In this document: in pieces, positions 9,370 through 18,538 of the stretch
How positions within the stretch are numbered: position 1 is the stretch's first letter
Layout of the letters: each line of letters begins with the position of its first letter
DNA from: Planctomycetota bacterium
GTDB lineage: Bacteria; Planctomycetota; Planctomycetia; Pirellulales; Pirellulaceae
Length of the DNA stretch: 64,000 nt
Assembly (NCBI GenBank): GCA_027619595.1
Contig: JAQCHP010000002.1
Location: forward strand, 1 to 64,000
Direction: 5' to 3'
Translations under genes and position numbers: made by a program
The notes under the pieces: model-generated
What the model was told of the DNA's origin: nothing
Seen by the model: the letters and a program-made list of their open reading frames with translations, nothing else
The model's database searches: none

Positions 9370-10806
9370 TTAACTCACGATCTCTCGCACGACCCGTCCG
9401 TGGACATCGGTTAGGCGAAAGTCCCGTCCGGCATAGCGGTACGTCAGCTTTTCATGATCGAGACCCAACAGGTGCAACATCGTCGCATGCAGGTCGTGGA
9501 CATGGACCTTTTTCTCTGTTGCGGCAAAGCCAAAATCGTCGGTGCTTCCATGAACATATCCCCCACGGACTCCGCCACCGGCCAACCACACGCTGAAACC
9601 ATAGTGGTTGTGATCACGTCCGTTCAGTTCTGGCAGTTCGGCCACGGGCGTACGACCAAATTCGCCACCCCAAAGCACCAACGTGCTTTCGAGCATACCA
9701 CGCTGCCGCAAATCGTGCAAAAAAGCGGCGATCGGCTGATCCCAATCGTTGGCAAGTTCCCGAAGTCGCTTCTCAATGTTTCCGTGGTTATCCCACGGCT
9801 GACCAGAACCGGACCACAGCTGCACAAAACGAACTCCTTTTTCGAGTAACCGCCGTGTCGTGAGAAGCTGTCGACCATTCTGGCCGTCGCCATACATTTG
9901 CTGGATGTATTGTGGTTCTTGAGAGATATCAAACGCATCTGACGCTTCGCTTTGCATGCGATAGGCAAGCTCAAAGGACTCGATGCGAGACTCCAACTGT
10001 GGATCGCGTTGCCTCGTGGTAGAGTGTTGTTCATTTAGCAACTTGACCAAATCGAGACGCTTCCGCTGTTCCTGCGGCGTGCAATTCGTATTCTGGATAT
10101 TTTCAATCAATTTCTGCACATCCGTGTGCTGCGAATCGATGTACGTCCCTTGGAATGCTCCAGGCAGAAAACCTGACCGCCAGTTTTGCGTATTGACGAC
10201 TGGGTAGCCGCCAGGGCACATGGCAATAAATCCAGGTAGATTCTGATTGACGGAGCCGAGCCCGTAAGTAACCCAAGCCCCCATACTCGGGCGCGGCAAT
10301 CGTCCATCGCCGCAATTCATTAACATGAGTGATGGCTCATGGTTGGGCACGTCGGCGTGCATGGAACGGATAACACACATATCATCGACGTGAGCCGCAG
10401 TTTTTGCGAAGAGTTCGCTAACTTCAGTACCGCATTGACCGGCCTTTTGAAACCGGAAGGGAGACCGCATGGCTGCGCCGGTTTTTCGTTCAGTGCGAAG
10501 ACTCGACGCAGGAAGCGATTTCCCATGATACTTGTCCAGCATCGGTTTTGGATCGAAGGTATCGACCTGCGACGGTCCACCGTTCATGAACAGATGCACA
10601 ACGCGTTGTGCCTTGGCAGCAAAGTGAGGCGGTTTCGGCGCTAACGGATTCCCTGGTGGCAATCCAGCGAACGCCTGAGGGCCGCCCGCCAACAATCCCG
10701 AAAGGGCCAGCATCCCAAAACCAGTACCGCTTCGCTGAAGCAGTTCTCGCCGCGACAATAGTGACCCTGCCGTTGAATCTATTTCGTGGGACATGTTGGA
10801 ACTCAT
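9370..10806 (-). CDS. DUF1501 Tat-exported protein
   Basis: A DUF1501 protein of about 478 residues, a family abundant in planctomycetes and related to the sulfatase/alkaline phosphatase fold. It has a Tat signal (LSRRELLQRSG) and the hallmarks VVHLFMNGGPSQVDTFDPKP, WGGEFGRTP and GRDHNHYGFSVWLAGGGVRGG. The start is ambiguous: ATG codons at 10860, 10806 and 10794 are all in frame. I prefer 10806 or 10794 because they place the twin arginines near the N terminus. The 10860 start would overlap the DUF1553 gene by 23 bp. It follows that haem protein in one transcription unit, the usual planctomycete pairing. No substrate is known. Confidence 0.93.
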   Translation of the reverse strand: MSSNMSHEIDSTAGSLLSRRELLQRSGTGFGMLALSGLLAGGPQAFAGLPPGNPLAPKPPHFAAKAQRVVHLFMNGGPSQVDTFDPKPMLDKYHGKSLPASSLRTERKTGAAMRSPFRFQKAGQCGTEVSELFAKTAAHVDDMCVIRSMHADVPNHEPSLMLMNCGDGRLPRPSMGAWVTYGLGSVNQNLPGFIAMCPGGYPVVNTQNWRSGFLPGAFQGTYIDSQHTDVQKLIENIQNTNCTPQEQRKRLDLVKLLNEQHSTTRQRDPQLESRIESFELAYRMQSEASDAFDISQEPQYIQQMYGDGQNGRQLLTTRRLLEKGVRFVQLWSGSGQPWDNHGNIEKRLRELANDWDQPIAAFLHDLRQRGMLESTLVLWGGEFGRTPVAELPELNGRDHNHYGFSVWLAGGGVRGGYVHGSTDDFGFAATEKKVHVHDLHATMLHLLGLDHEKLTYRYAGRDFRLTDVHGRVVREIVS

Positions 10807-10837
10807 GAAGTGTGGCGATAGGTCTGAACGCGGAGTC

Positions 10838-13699
10838 TTAGTCAACAAAAATGAATTCATTGGTCAACAACAGTCCCTGAGCGTACTGCATCCAATCGGC
10901 GTGTGTCGGCTGGTCACCCACAAATTGCTCCGCGAACTGCACCTCTTCGAGATTGGCGGCGCGACTAAATAATAATTCATACAGCCGTTGAACCCTGCTA
11001 GGTGTAGCATTCACGACCGACACATCGGACCTCGCCAGAAGATGTTTGGCGGCAGCGTTTACGAGAGGGCTATTCATCCAGAACAACGATTGTTGCGGCA
11101 CTGTCGTTTGGCTACGTTGGGGGCTGGATGTATCGGGGCTCGGAAAATCGAACGTGCGGTACAAGCCCGGCAGATATTCGCGATCTACATAGCAATATAG
11201 TGTGCGCCGAGTCGTTTCGGCGGAAGCTAAGTCCTTCGTGCCGACTCCTCCCATAGTACGATCCAATCGGTTGGCCACCTCCAACAAGGAATCTCGCATC
11301 GCCTCAAAATCTAGTCGACGACGATTGAAACGCCACAGCATCACATTCTCTGGATCGATGGCGTGCATCCCTTCTCGGTCGTCACTGAGCTGTTGATACG
11401 CAGCAGACATCATGATTTCTCGATGCAATGTCTTAATGGACCAGCCATGTTGCATTAACGAGGCAGCCAAGTAATCGAGTAGCTCAGGATGTGACGGCGG
11501 CGCACTGCGTAGACCAAAATCGCTTGGAGTACTGACCAACGGGACTCCAAAATGATATTGCCATATTCGGTTAACAATCACTCGGGCAGTCAACGGATTT
11601 TTCTCGTCCGCAATGGCCTGAGCCAACTCCAATCGACCGGCTGCCTGCTTAAAGGGTTCTCGTTGTGTTGGCGAAAGGACTTGTAAGAATTGGCGTGGGA
11701 CGGTTCGACCTCGCTGATTGGGATTGCCACGCAGAAAAACGTATGGTTCCTGAATGGGTTGAAGATCGACCAAGGTCATCGCACGTGGCGGCAATCCCGG
11801 CTCTTTCGCCCGACACTCCATGATGGCTTGGTAGAGCTTCTTTCGCGCGTCTTGCGACGGGCGATCGGGGATGATCTCATACCCAAATAGATTGAATTGC
11901 CCGTTCGCTGGAGCATCTGGTCCGTATAGTACTTGTCGGAGCAATTCTCGGTCAGGATCTGGTAGCACGATGGGAGTAGGTAAATTTGCCTTCGTTGCCG
12001 ACTCCAGTGTTTGGTGCCACTCATCGTCGATCGCAACTAAAAGCTGGCCGTATCGTCCCGCCAAGTCCGCAACGGTCAAAAGCGGTTCCTTGGTCAGCGC
12101 TTTGATTACCCATGGATTTACAGGCTGGGAGGGATTTGCCAAAGTCTGCATGTGGGCAATCCAAGTGCGTGACCGTTCGGCAAAGTCTTCTTCGGGAATT
12201 GCGGTTAGTGCATGCCACGGTGCAAAGATAGGCGAGTGCACGCGGTTAGCTTCAGCAAGATACGCTTGATAATACGCCAGCATCATCGGATTTAGGTCTT
12301 CAGCATCTGCTATCAACATGAAGTCCTCGATCTTGGGCTTGCCTCGTTGTTGATAGGCTGCGAGCAAATACTCACCCACACGGCGTCGAGCGCCCTGGAC
12401 GACATTAGCGAGTTTGCCATGTAAGAAATCGTCGAGATTCTGCTCGTGTTTGTGCAACTCTGCTTCAAAGGCAGCGTATTGTTCCGTCCTGGGCGGGTCG
12501 ACGATCAATGGCGGGACAATCGGCTCGATCGAATTGCTGAACACGCCATACAATGAATAGTAATCGGCAGCAGGAACGGGATCGAACTTGTGGTCATGAC
12601 AACGAGCACAACTCACGGTAAGGCCGAGCATCCCTCGGGTGACGACATCGATTCGGTCGTCGACGATATCGGGCACATTCTTCAAAAATAATCCGCCGCA
12701 GGTAACAAAACCTAAGGCAGCCAGAGGGCGACGATCAGTCCCGAGCGGCAACTGATCAGCGGCCAATTGCTCAACGATAAATCGGTCATACGGCAAGTCT
12801 GTATTAAACGCACGAACAACGTAGTCACGATACGTATAAGCCCAATTCATATTGGATTCTTCTTCGAAGGCGTATCCTTTGTTGTCTGCGTAGCGTGCCA
12901 CGTCCAGCCAAAATCTGCCCCATCGCTCACCATAGGCTGGCGATGCTAAGAGTCGATCGATTTGTCGCGAGAAAGCTTCCGGCGATGAATCGGCAGTAAA
13001 CGATGCCAGTTCACTTGGGGTTGGCGGCAGTCCAGTTAAATCGAAAGTGGCGCGGCGCAACAAGACCGGTTTACTAGCTGCCTCCGATGGCACCAACCTA
13101 TGTCGCAGCAACGATACCAAGATCCAACGATCAATTTGGCCTCGTGACCAAGTGTCATTGGGTACGGCGGGCGTCTTAGGCAGTTTTATTGGCTGAAAGG
13201 CCCAATGCGCGCGGTGTTCATCACTCACCGTGAAATGTGATTCCTGGGTGACTGAAGGACCGGCGACTAATTCGGGTGCGTTGTCAGGCCACGGCAGTCC
13301 AAGTTCAATCCACGTTTCGAGGTGCTCAATTTGTTTCTCTTCCAGCCTGCGAGTGGGGGGCATCTTGAGCCCTTCGTGACGGACCGCTTCCATCAAGAGG
13401 CTATTCACTGGTTCACCTGAGATCACGGCTGGTCCGCTTTCGCCACCTTCTATAAGCGACGCCCTTGAGGTAAGTCGAAATTCGCCCTTGATCTGCGTCT
13501 TACCGCCATGACATTCAATGCAATGCTCCATCAAGAGCGGTCGGATATGGCGTTCGAAAAATTCCGTACCTTGCGACGATGTGTCGCCCGCGAGACACAT
13601 TGCAGCACTCGACAAGGCGACGGCAGCCATGACGAGTAAGCGTACGTTATCTCCCAAAGAGTTCGACACAGCTCGCTGTATTCTCTGAATCGGTTCCAT
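10838..13699 (-). CDS. PSCyt1/DUF1549/DUF1553 c-type cytochrome protein
   Basis: A 953-residue exported protein. A hydrophobic N-terminal segment (about 20-38) precedes a planctomycete cytochrome c domain with a single haem site CIECH (60-64). A DUF1549 region follows (about 165-380, with YGERWGRFWLDVARYADNKG and LGLTVSCARCHDHKFDPV), then a C-terminal DUF1553 region (about 660-930, with NPLTARVIVNRIWQYHFG and DFEAMRDSLL). CARCH in DUF1549 is a second CxxCH. The downstream partner is a DUF1501 protein. The pair recurs many times in planctomycete genomes and its reaction is not established. Location is inferred to be the periplasm or cell surface. Confidence 0.95.
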   Translation of the reverse strand: MEPIQRIQRAVSNSLGDNVRLLVMAAVALSSAAMCLAGDTSSQGTEFFERHIRPLLMEHCIECHGGKTQIKGEFRLTSRASLIEGGESGPAVISGEPVNSLLMEAVRHEGLKMPPTRRLEEKQIEHLETWIELGLPWPDNAPELVAGPSVTQESHFTVSDEHRAHWAFQPIKLPKTPAVPNDTWSRGQIDRWILVSLLRHRLVPSEAASKPVLLRRATFDLTGLPPTPSELASFTADSSPEAFSRQIDRLLASPAYGERWGRFWLDVARYADNKGYAFEEESNMNWAYTYRDYVVRAFNTDLPYDRFIVEQLAADQLPLGTDRRPLAALGFVTCGGLFLKNVPDIVDDRIDVVTRGMLGLTVSCARCHDHKFDPVPAADYYSLYGVFSNSIEPIVPPLIVDPPRTEQYAAFEAELHKHEQNLDDFLHGKLANVVQGARRRVGEYLLAAYQQRGKPKIEDFMLIADAEDLNPMMLAYYQAYLAEANRVHSPIFAPWHALTAIPEEDFAERSRTWIAHMQTLANPSQPVNPWVIKALTKEPLLTVADLAGRYGQLLVAIDDEWHQTLESATKANLPTPIVLPDPDRELLRQVLYGPDAPANGQFNLFGYEIIPDRPSQDARKKLYQAIMECRAKEPGLPPRAMTLVDLQPIQEPYVFLRGNPNQRGRTVPRQFLQVLSPTQREPFKQAAGRLELAQAIADEKNPLTARVIVNRIWQYHFGVPLVSTPSDFGLRSAPPSHPELLDYLAASLMQHGWSIKTLHREIMMSAAYQQLSDDREGMHAIDPENVMLWRFNRRRLDFEAMRDSLLEVANRLDRTMGGVGTKDLASAETTRRTLYCYVDREYLPGLYRTFDFPSPDTSSPQRSQTTVPQQSLFWMNSPLVNAAAKHLLARSDVSVVNATPSRVQRLYELLFSRAANLEEVQFAEQFVGDQPTHADWMQYAQGLLLTNEFIFVD

Positions 13700-14148
13700 G
13701 TCGTTCGGGCGGGGGCTTCACGGGAGGAGACATTTCGTGACAATATCAGATATGGCGACTAATCAGCGCCGACTAAAGGATCGGCGAGGTAAGTTGATTA
13801 TAATGGCTCAACGCGTAGTTGGGCGGATGATGGAAACGCCATGTTCAGAAGTGCGAACTGAGTAATGTGGGAGAGAAGCTGTGCTATGTCCCGAATCCCA
13901 GTGTTTTCTTCGGTCGGGAAGTATAAAAGGTTGATTTCGGAGACGCGGCGGGAAAACCTACTATCGATATAGCTATTTACCAGCTGTTCATTTGCATCTG
14001 CAGGGGACGGTTCAGATTGTGTTTCGACTGGTAGTAGCAATCGGTTAGAATCGCCGCAACCTCTTTTTCGATGCGCGTGCACACGAAGAAGCTAGATCGC
14101 CAGCCCCTTGCACATATCCCACTTCAACTTTCCAAGGGAGTCATATCA
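13700..14148. other. Divergent intergenic region without a convincing gene
   Basis: This 449-bp stretch separates the divergent DUF1553 and CBM9-like genes and must carry both promoters. A minus-strand frame at 13798-14082 (94 residues) is open but matches nothing I know, has no good ribosome site and overlaps the likely leader of the plus-strand gene. An AT-rich TTGATTATAATGG lies at about 13793-13805; I cannot assign a -35 partner to it. Confidence 0.4.
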
Positions 14149-14928
14149 ATGTGTTTTCTGATCTATAGATTCGCTAGCGTTCGACGGTGGATCCCAATAC
14201 TTGCGCTCATCTGCGGTTCATGTCGCATCGGACTGTCAGCAGAGTCAGCCGAAACATTTTCGGTGAAGGAACCAGAACTGTCAGTAAGCAAGACGGAAGA
14301 ATTTGAAGTCGATGGAAGTGGTACGGCGAACGCATGGAATTCAGTGGAGTGGATACCGCTGAACCTGCAAGACTGTAACCCCGGCCGTGATCGAAGAGAC
14401 TACGAGACCCGAATGAAGGTGCTCTATTCCGAGACCGGATTGTATGTCCTCATGGAAGCCACTGATTCCTTAGTCACTTCGACCATGCGAGAAGACTATG
14501 CTCACCTCTGGCTGGAAGACGCGTTCGAAGTATTTCTGTGGCCCGACGCAACCTATCCTCTCTACTTTGAATATGAAATCTCGCCACTGGGATACGAGCT
14601 ACCGATTATGGTACCCAACCTTCACGGTAAACAGTTAGGTTGGCTCCCCTGGAACTACGAAGGAAAACGTCGCATTCGCAAAGCTACGTCGGCCAAAGGT
14701 GGAAAACTCGAATCGGGGGCTACAGTGAGCGGGTGGTCGGCCGAATTTTTTATTCCATTCGAGCTCTTGCGTCCGCTCGGAAATGTTCCTCCGCAGCCCG
14801 GCGCCAAGTGGCGAGCGAATTTCTATCGTATCGACCGTGACGCTGGTGGTCTCACCACCTTTGACTGGGCGCCAGTCGGGGAGAACTTTCACGACTTTCG
14901 CGGTTTTGGCACACTTATCTTCAAGTAG
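14149..14928 (+). CDS. Secreted CBM9-like (DOMON-fold) carbohydrate-binding protein
   Basis: A 259-residue protein resembling carbohydrate-binding family 9-like proteins. The opening VDGSGTANAWNSVEWIPL matches the usual VDG...W pattern. Inner segments KVLYSETGLYVLMEATDS, WLEDAFEVFLWPD, ANFYRIDRD and FDWAPVGENFHDFRGFGTLIF follow the family. The ATG at 14149 has AAGGGA 9 bases ahead and gives a signal peptide (RRWIPILALICGSCRIGLSA). Family members bind sugars at the cell surface or sit on xylan-active enzymes. This one stands alone with no catalytic domain. It lies between the haem/DUF1501 pair and a secreted beta-propeller gene. Confidence 0.85.
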   Translation: MCFLIYRFASVRRWIPILALICGSCRIGLSAESAETFSVKEPELSVSKTEEFEVDGSGTANAWNSVEWIPLNLQDCNPGRDRRDYETRMKVLYSETGLYVLMEATDSLVTSTMREDYAHLWLEDAFEVFLWPDATYPLYFEYEISPLGYELPIMVPNLHGKQLGWLPWNYEGKRRIRKATSAKGGKLESGATVSGWSAEFFIPFELLRPLGNVPPQPGAKWRANFYRIDRDAGGLTTFDWAPVGENFHDFRGFGTLIFK

Positions 14929-15007
14929 GCACGGTAGCGCCAAAATTACTTCAGTGACGGGCCAGTAATACCCAACGCGGCGGCGAGGAATGTCTATAGT
15001 GCGCCGA

Positions 15008-16012
15008 TTACTTGACTCGAACGAGTTTCATAATCCGTCCCGACACGTTCCAATCTTGTACGTACAGGTTGCCGTCCTGGTCCCAATAGGATCCGTGAGT
15101 ACCACTAAAAACACCTTCAATCCATTGATCCTGCGGGATATCATAGCTACCACCTTTCTCGGGATCTGGATTATGTCCCAAAACGGCGATGATCGTATTC
15201 GACTTATCAAGAATGACGACTCGGCCCTTAAGGTCCGGCACCGATACGAAGTCTCCCTGAACGGCCGCGGATGTCGGCATTCCAAGGCCCGTGACAACCT
15301 CTTCAATAAATTCGCCTTCGAGACTGTAGTGCACGAGCCGCCCTTTGGGTTCGTGATTGCGATCGCACACCAAGAGTCGTGGGGGTTCATAGCGTGTATC
15401 CAGCGTCATGCCATGCGCGGTATTAAACTGCTGCAGTCCGTTTCCCTTCGAACCAAAGTGCGTCAGATATTTGCCGGTTTTGTCGTATTTGAAGATATGA
15501 TTGCTGGCGTAACCGTTCGATAAGAAAATGTCACCATTGGCCGCGATAGTGATGGCTGTAGGGCTGAACTTATCCAAGTTGAGCCCCGATTCTTTGGGAA
15601 ACCCCAATCGCAGAACGATTTTTCCACTCTTGATATTGAATTTAATTCCTTCGGCATTGTTGTTACGGGCTCCGTAGATGAATTCGCCGTCGGCTTCTTG
15701 GCGGATTTCCATATCATGAATGTCGGAGTAGTCCTTACCGAGGAACGAATGAATCACCCTACCGCCTGGAGAGAAAACAAAGACACCTTCGTTGGCGCTT
15801 GTGTGAATATTGCCTGCTGAATCGACAACGACAGCACCGTGAGTGGGACCAATGGCGGAATGACCATCGGGACGAATCCCCCAGCCGGGCACTGTATCGA
15901 ATGTCATCGCTCCGCATCCCATGCGTACTGGCTTAACAGACTCTGTTGCCATGATTCGACACGTCAAACACAGAGAGGCTATAAGGGCGAGACAACTAGT
16001 ATTTATTCTCAT
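15008..16012 (-). CDS. Secreted NHL-repeat beta-propeller protein
   Basis: A 334-residue protein with a signal peptide (MRINTSCLALIASLCLTCRI) and repeated NHL/SMP-30-type blades. Examples are GAVVVDSAGNIHTSANEGVF, AITIAANGDIFLSNGYASNH, IFKYDKTGKYLTHFGSKGNG and GSYWDQDGNLYVQDWNVSGR. Such six-bladed propellers occur in exported planctomycete proteins; some act as peptidyl-alpha-hydroxyglycine lyase-like or ligand-binding domains. No catalytic assignment is possible here. The Met at 16012 gives a normal signal peptide; 16033 would add seven residues. It is convergent with the CBM9-like gene, 80 bp apart. Confidence 0.85.
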   Translation of the reverse strand: MRINTSCLALIASLCLTCRIMATESVKPVRMGCGAMTFDTVPGWGIRPDGHSAIGPTHGAVVVDSAGNIHTSANEGVFVFSPGGRVIHSFLGKDYSDIHDMEIRQEADGEFIYGARNNNAEGIKFNIKSGKIVLRLGFPKESGLNLDKFSPTAITIAANGDIFLSNGYASNHIFKYDKTGKYLTHFGSKGNGLQQFNTAHGMTLDTRYEPPRLLVCDRNHEPKGRLVHYSLEGEFIEEVVTGLGMPTSAAVQGDFVSVPDLKGRVVILDKSNTIIAVLGHNPDPEKGGSYDIPQDQWIEGVFSGTHGSYWDQDGNLYVQDWNVSGRIMKLVRVK

Positions 16013-16240
16013 TTTCGGGACTCCGGATGGCACTTGCGCGGATCTAGAAATCGTGCAAGTGTTGCTTGGTGAAGTTCAGCTGTGAAAATCGTCGTGCGCA
16101 AAAAGTGCATCTGCGAACTAAGTATTGGCGGGAACTAGACGCACGTCAATCAGGGTAACCCGAGTCTTTTTGTGGACAAACATCGTCGGCGCTGACTTAC
16201 CAAAACAAAACATTCACGCTGTGATTCCTCCGCCTTTGCG

Positions 16241-16381
16241 ATTTTTTTGAATTTTCTGCGTTCGCCCCAAGGCCTCCTTGGCGTCTTAGTGATCAAGGAG
16301 GGATAGGCGAACCGCCGGACACGGTCTCGGCTTGGTTGCATACGGGGTTCGCCTTCCTTCCGTCGCGTTGGACGTTCCACG
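16241..16381. repeat. Palindrome-bearing dispersed repeat, copy 2 (inverted relative to copy 1)
   Basis: This is the reverse complement of 1-146 at roughly 90 percent identity by eye, with differences scattered along its length. The palindrome CCAAGG-CCT-CCTTGG is kept at 16267-16281. It ends 59 bp before the start codon of an HUH transposase of the REP-associated family, the usual place for a REP/BIME palindrome. The right edge (GTTCCACG) coincides with the left edge of copy 1 at base 1. Confidence 0.8.
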
Positions 16382-16440
16382 CGACGAACTGTTGGATTCC
16401 AGTGGCCGATGGTCGCTCATCACAGCGAAGGGAAAGTGCT

Positions 16441-17565
16441 ATGGCAACGCCTCGAAAAGATGTCTTTGATCCGCATGTCGTCGGGATATATCACTGCATG
16501 ACCCGCTGCGTACGGCAACTCTTCTTGATCGGCCGTGATAAGAAAGCGAAAATAGAGAACGCAGGGAGGTGGAAGTACTGCGAATTTCGGCTCGAATACC
16601 TGGCTGGGATATTTGCAATCGACGTACTTGACTTTGCGATACTCTCCAACCACATCCATACCAGTCTGCGGAACCGACCCGATGTCGTGAAGGAGTGGTC
16701 AGATCAGGAAGTGGCTCGACGCTGGCTCAAACTTCATCCGACCGAGGCCAAGAAAAAGAAGAAGGAAAAACTAAATCAAAAAGAGATCACGGAGCAGGAT
16801 ATCGCCGATGCGGTGGCAAACGCCAAATTAATGACCAAGGCTCGGCGCAAATTGAGTTGCATATCCCATTTCCAAAAGACATTGTTGGAGCCGATCGCGA
16901 AAGAGTTCAATCGCCGTGACGGTAAAAAAGGGCATTTTGTGGCCGAGCGATTCCGCTGCAAGCGCATCGACGACGATGGTGCGCTTTTGGCGTGCAGCAT
17001 CTACATCGCATTAAATCCATTTCGGGCGGGACTTGGTGATACGCTGGAGGCTCATCCTCATTCGTCGTATTCACGGCGGCATCACGGGAAGGCCGACTGG
17101 CTTGCTCCGTTGTTTTTGGATGAACGGGCCTGTGCGTACGGCCAAGTGGCGATGATTACGGTAGGCCAGGATGGTGTGAAGCGACTGCATTCGCCAGCGA
17201 ACGTGCTGCCGGCGCCCCGTTGTTCGGAAAAGGGGATGGTTCCGCTGCGGTGGTCCGATTATCAGTCGATCGCTCAATGGACGGCCAGGTATATCCGTTA
17301 TCGTCGGGTGCTGAGCCAAGCGGAAAAAAACGCCGTGGTTGTCCCGGAACCTATCGCGAAGCTTCTTGAATCGCTGGGAATTGACCCGAAGTTCTGGCTC
17401 GACACGATTGATCGTTACGCGGAACTCTTTCACCACTTCGTGGCGTCGCCGAACCAACTCGATGCAATCGCGCGCAGGCTGAACCGGAAATATGTGAAAG
17501 GAGTTCGGGCCTGCCGTTCGCTATTCCTGCCGACGGAGGCAACGACGACCGATCTTTCCGGCTAA
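16441..17565 (+). CDS. REP-associated tyrosine transposase (HUH/Y1 family)
   Basis: A 374-residue Y1-transposase-like protein of the RAYT group. The HUH motif is HIH at 71-73 (LSNHIHTSLR). The nucleophile candidate is Tyr188 in CSIYIALNPFRAG, matching the family YIxLNPxRAG motif. A Lys-rich insertion (about 100-136) separates the two and a long C-terminal part (about 200-374) is added. Typical RAYTs are 150-250 residues; this longer form resembles planctomycete relatives. I chose the ATG at 16441, where the family-like sequence starts; an upstream in-frame Met at 16336 lies inside the repeat. The protein probably recognises and moves the neighbouring palindromic repeat. It is an intact frame. 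Confidence 0.88.
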   Translation: MATPRKDVFDPHVVGIYHCMTRCVRQLFLIGRDKKAKIENAGRWKYCEFRLEYLAGIFAIDVLDFAILSNHIHTSLRNRPDVVKEWSDQEVARRWLKLHPTEAKKKKKEKLNQKEITEQDIADAVANAKLMTKARRKLSCISHFQKTLLEPIAKEFNRRDGKKGHFVAERFRCKRIDDDGALLACSIYIALNPFRAGLGDTLEAHPHSSYSRRHHGKADWLAPLFLDERACAYGQVAMITVGQDGVKRLHSPANVLPAPRCSEKGMVPLRWSDYQSIAQWTARYIRYRRVLSQAEKNAVVVPEPIAKLLESLGIDPKFWLDTIDRYAELFHHFVASPNQLDAIARRLNRKYVKGVRACRSLFLPTEATTTDLSG

Positions 17566-18538
17566 TGGCCGGTCGTTCGCGCCAATTTTAATCGACGGCA
17601 AGAGCCTTCAGTGCTCAGCGTGCGCGCACTCATGGAGCTCGAAAGCCATTCCAAGTGCGGAAAGGCCGCCAGCGGCCAGAATTTCTGTCCGCCAACCTCC
17701 GCCACGGTCGATCTCCTGCCCTGTCGGTCAATCCACCCTCGCCATTCAGCCCATTTTCCATCCCCGCCGCCATCCATGACTGTCTCCTAATAATCCTGAC
17801 TGTCCTGGTCTTTTTCCCGCGATAGGCCGTCCCCCAAACGCCCCGTTCGATATCTGCTGGCTGCACAGCATCAATCGTGACAAACACGATGGTGACTGCC
17901 TCTGCCTTTCTGCTGCCTTTCTGTCTCTGCCTTTTCTGTGTCGCGACACACCAATAGTCCGATTTAGGGCACTGCACATTATGTTGAAACAGTGTTCCGC
18001 GATCGCGCTGGAGTTCGTTTACCGACCTGGAACGCCGTCTCTCCAGTGTGCGCTCGTATTCAATATTTGTGGGTGGGGCCTATTCATTTTCGTTGCGAAA
18101 TACCGGTTGTGAATTGCTGAAATGTTCGAAGGGCGCCTACGTAGGTTGTCATTTTTCTGGAGATTTGGCTTCAGAATTATGACTGACTTTGTCGGTCGGA
18201 TGAGTCTCGCGTCGTTTCGGTACGCTCGATACGGTGAGTTAAAATTTGTGCAAGGCGAACCAGACATTTGTACCGTGAGTTGCGCAGCCTGTTGATCAAG
18301 ATTTTGTCGCCCCGAAAACTTTGCCCAAATGTGCTTCCTGCCTTGCAAGGACTTGGAAAACTGCTCCAATGAGCACGACTGGCCAGGCAACTCGACTCAG
18401 ATGCGAGTGGATATTCGTGTTCGCAGAGTTGGATCTGGTAGTCGGGCAAGTCAATTTTTATTGATCAACTTCGCGACTCAAGGTGGCGTATCGACGGCCT
18501 CGAGAGAGCGAAGTCATTCTTTGCGTGGGAGGACTATA
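17566..18538. other. Gene-free stretch with short repeats and a small hairpin
   Basis: About 970 bp without a convincing gene. It holds a small perfect hairpin GGCCGC-CA-GCGGCC at 17664-17677, 100 bp after the transposase stop. It also has a direct repeat TGACTGTC at 17777-17784 and 17797-17804 (20-bp period), and a pyrimidine-rich run of repeated CTGCCTTTCTG units near 17897-17939. Open frames through it lack ribosome sites and recognisable sequence. The stretch may be decayed mobile or repeat DNA downstream of the transposase. Confidence 0.5.

Noticed and set aside
13798-14082. 94-codon minus-strand frame between divergent genes
   Set aside because: No family, no ribosome site, and it occupies the region that must hold both promoters.
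16150-16380. Minus-strand frame through repeat copy 2 that resembles the frame in copy 1
   Set aside because: The similarity is explained by the nucleotide repeat itself; the frame diverges right after the repeat and has no ribosome site.
17630-17977. 115-codon minus-strand frame downstream of the transposase
   Set aside because: It spans repeats and has no recognisable sequence or ribosome site; treated as part of the gene-free stretch.
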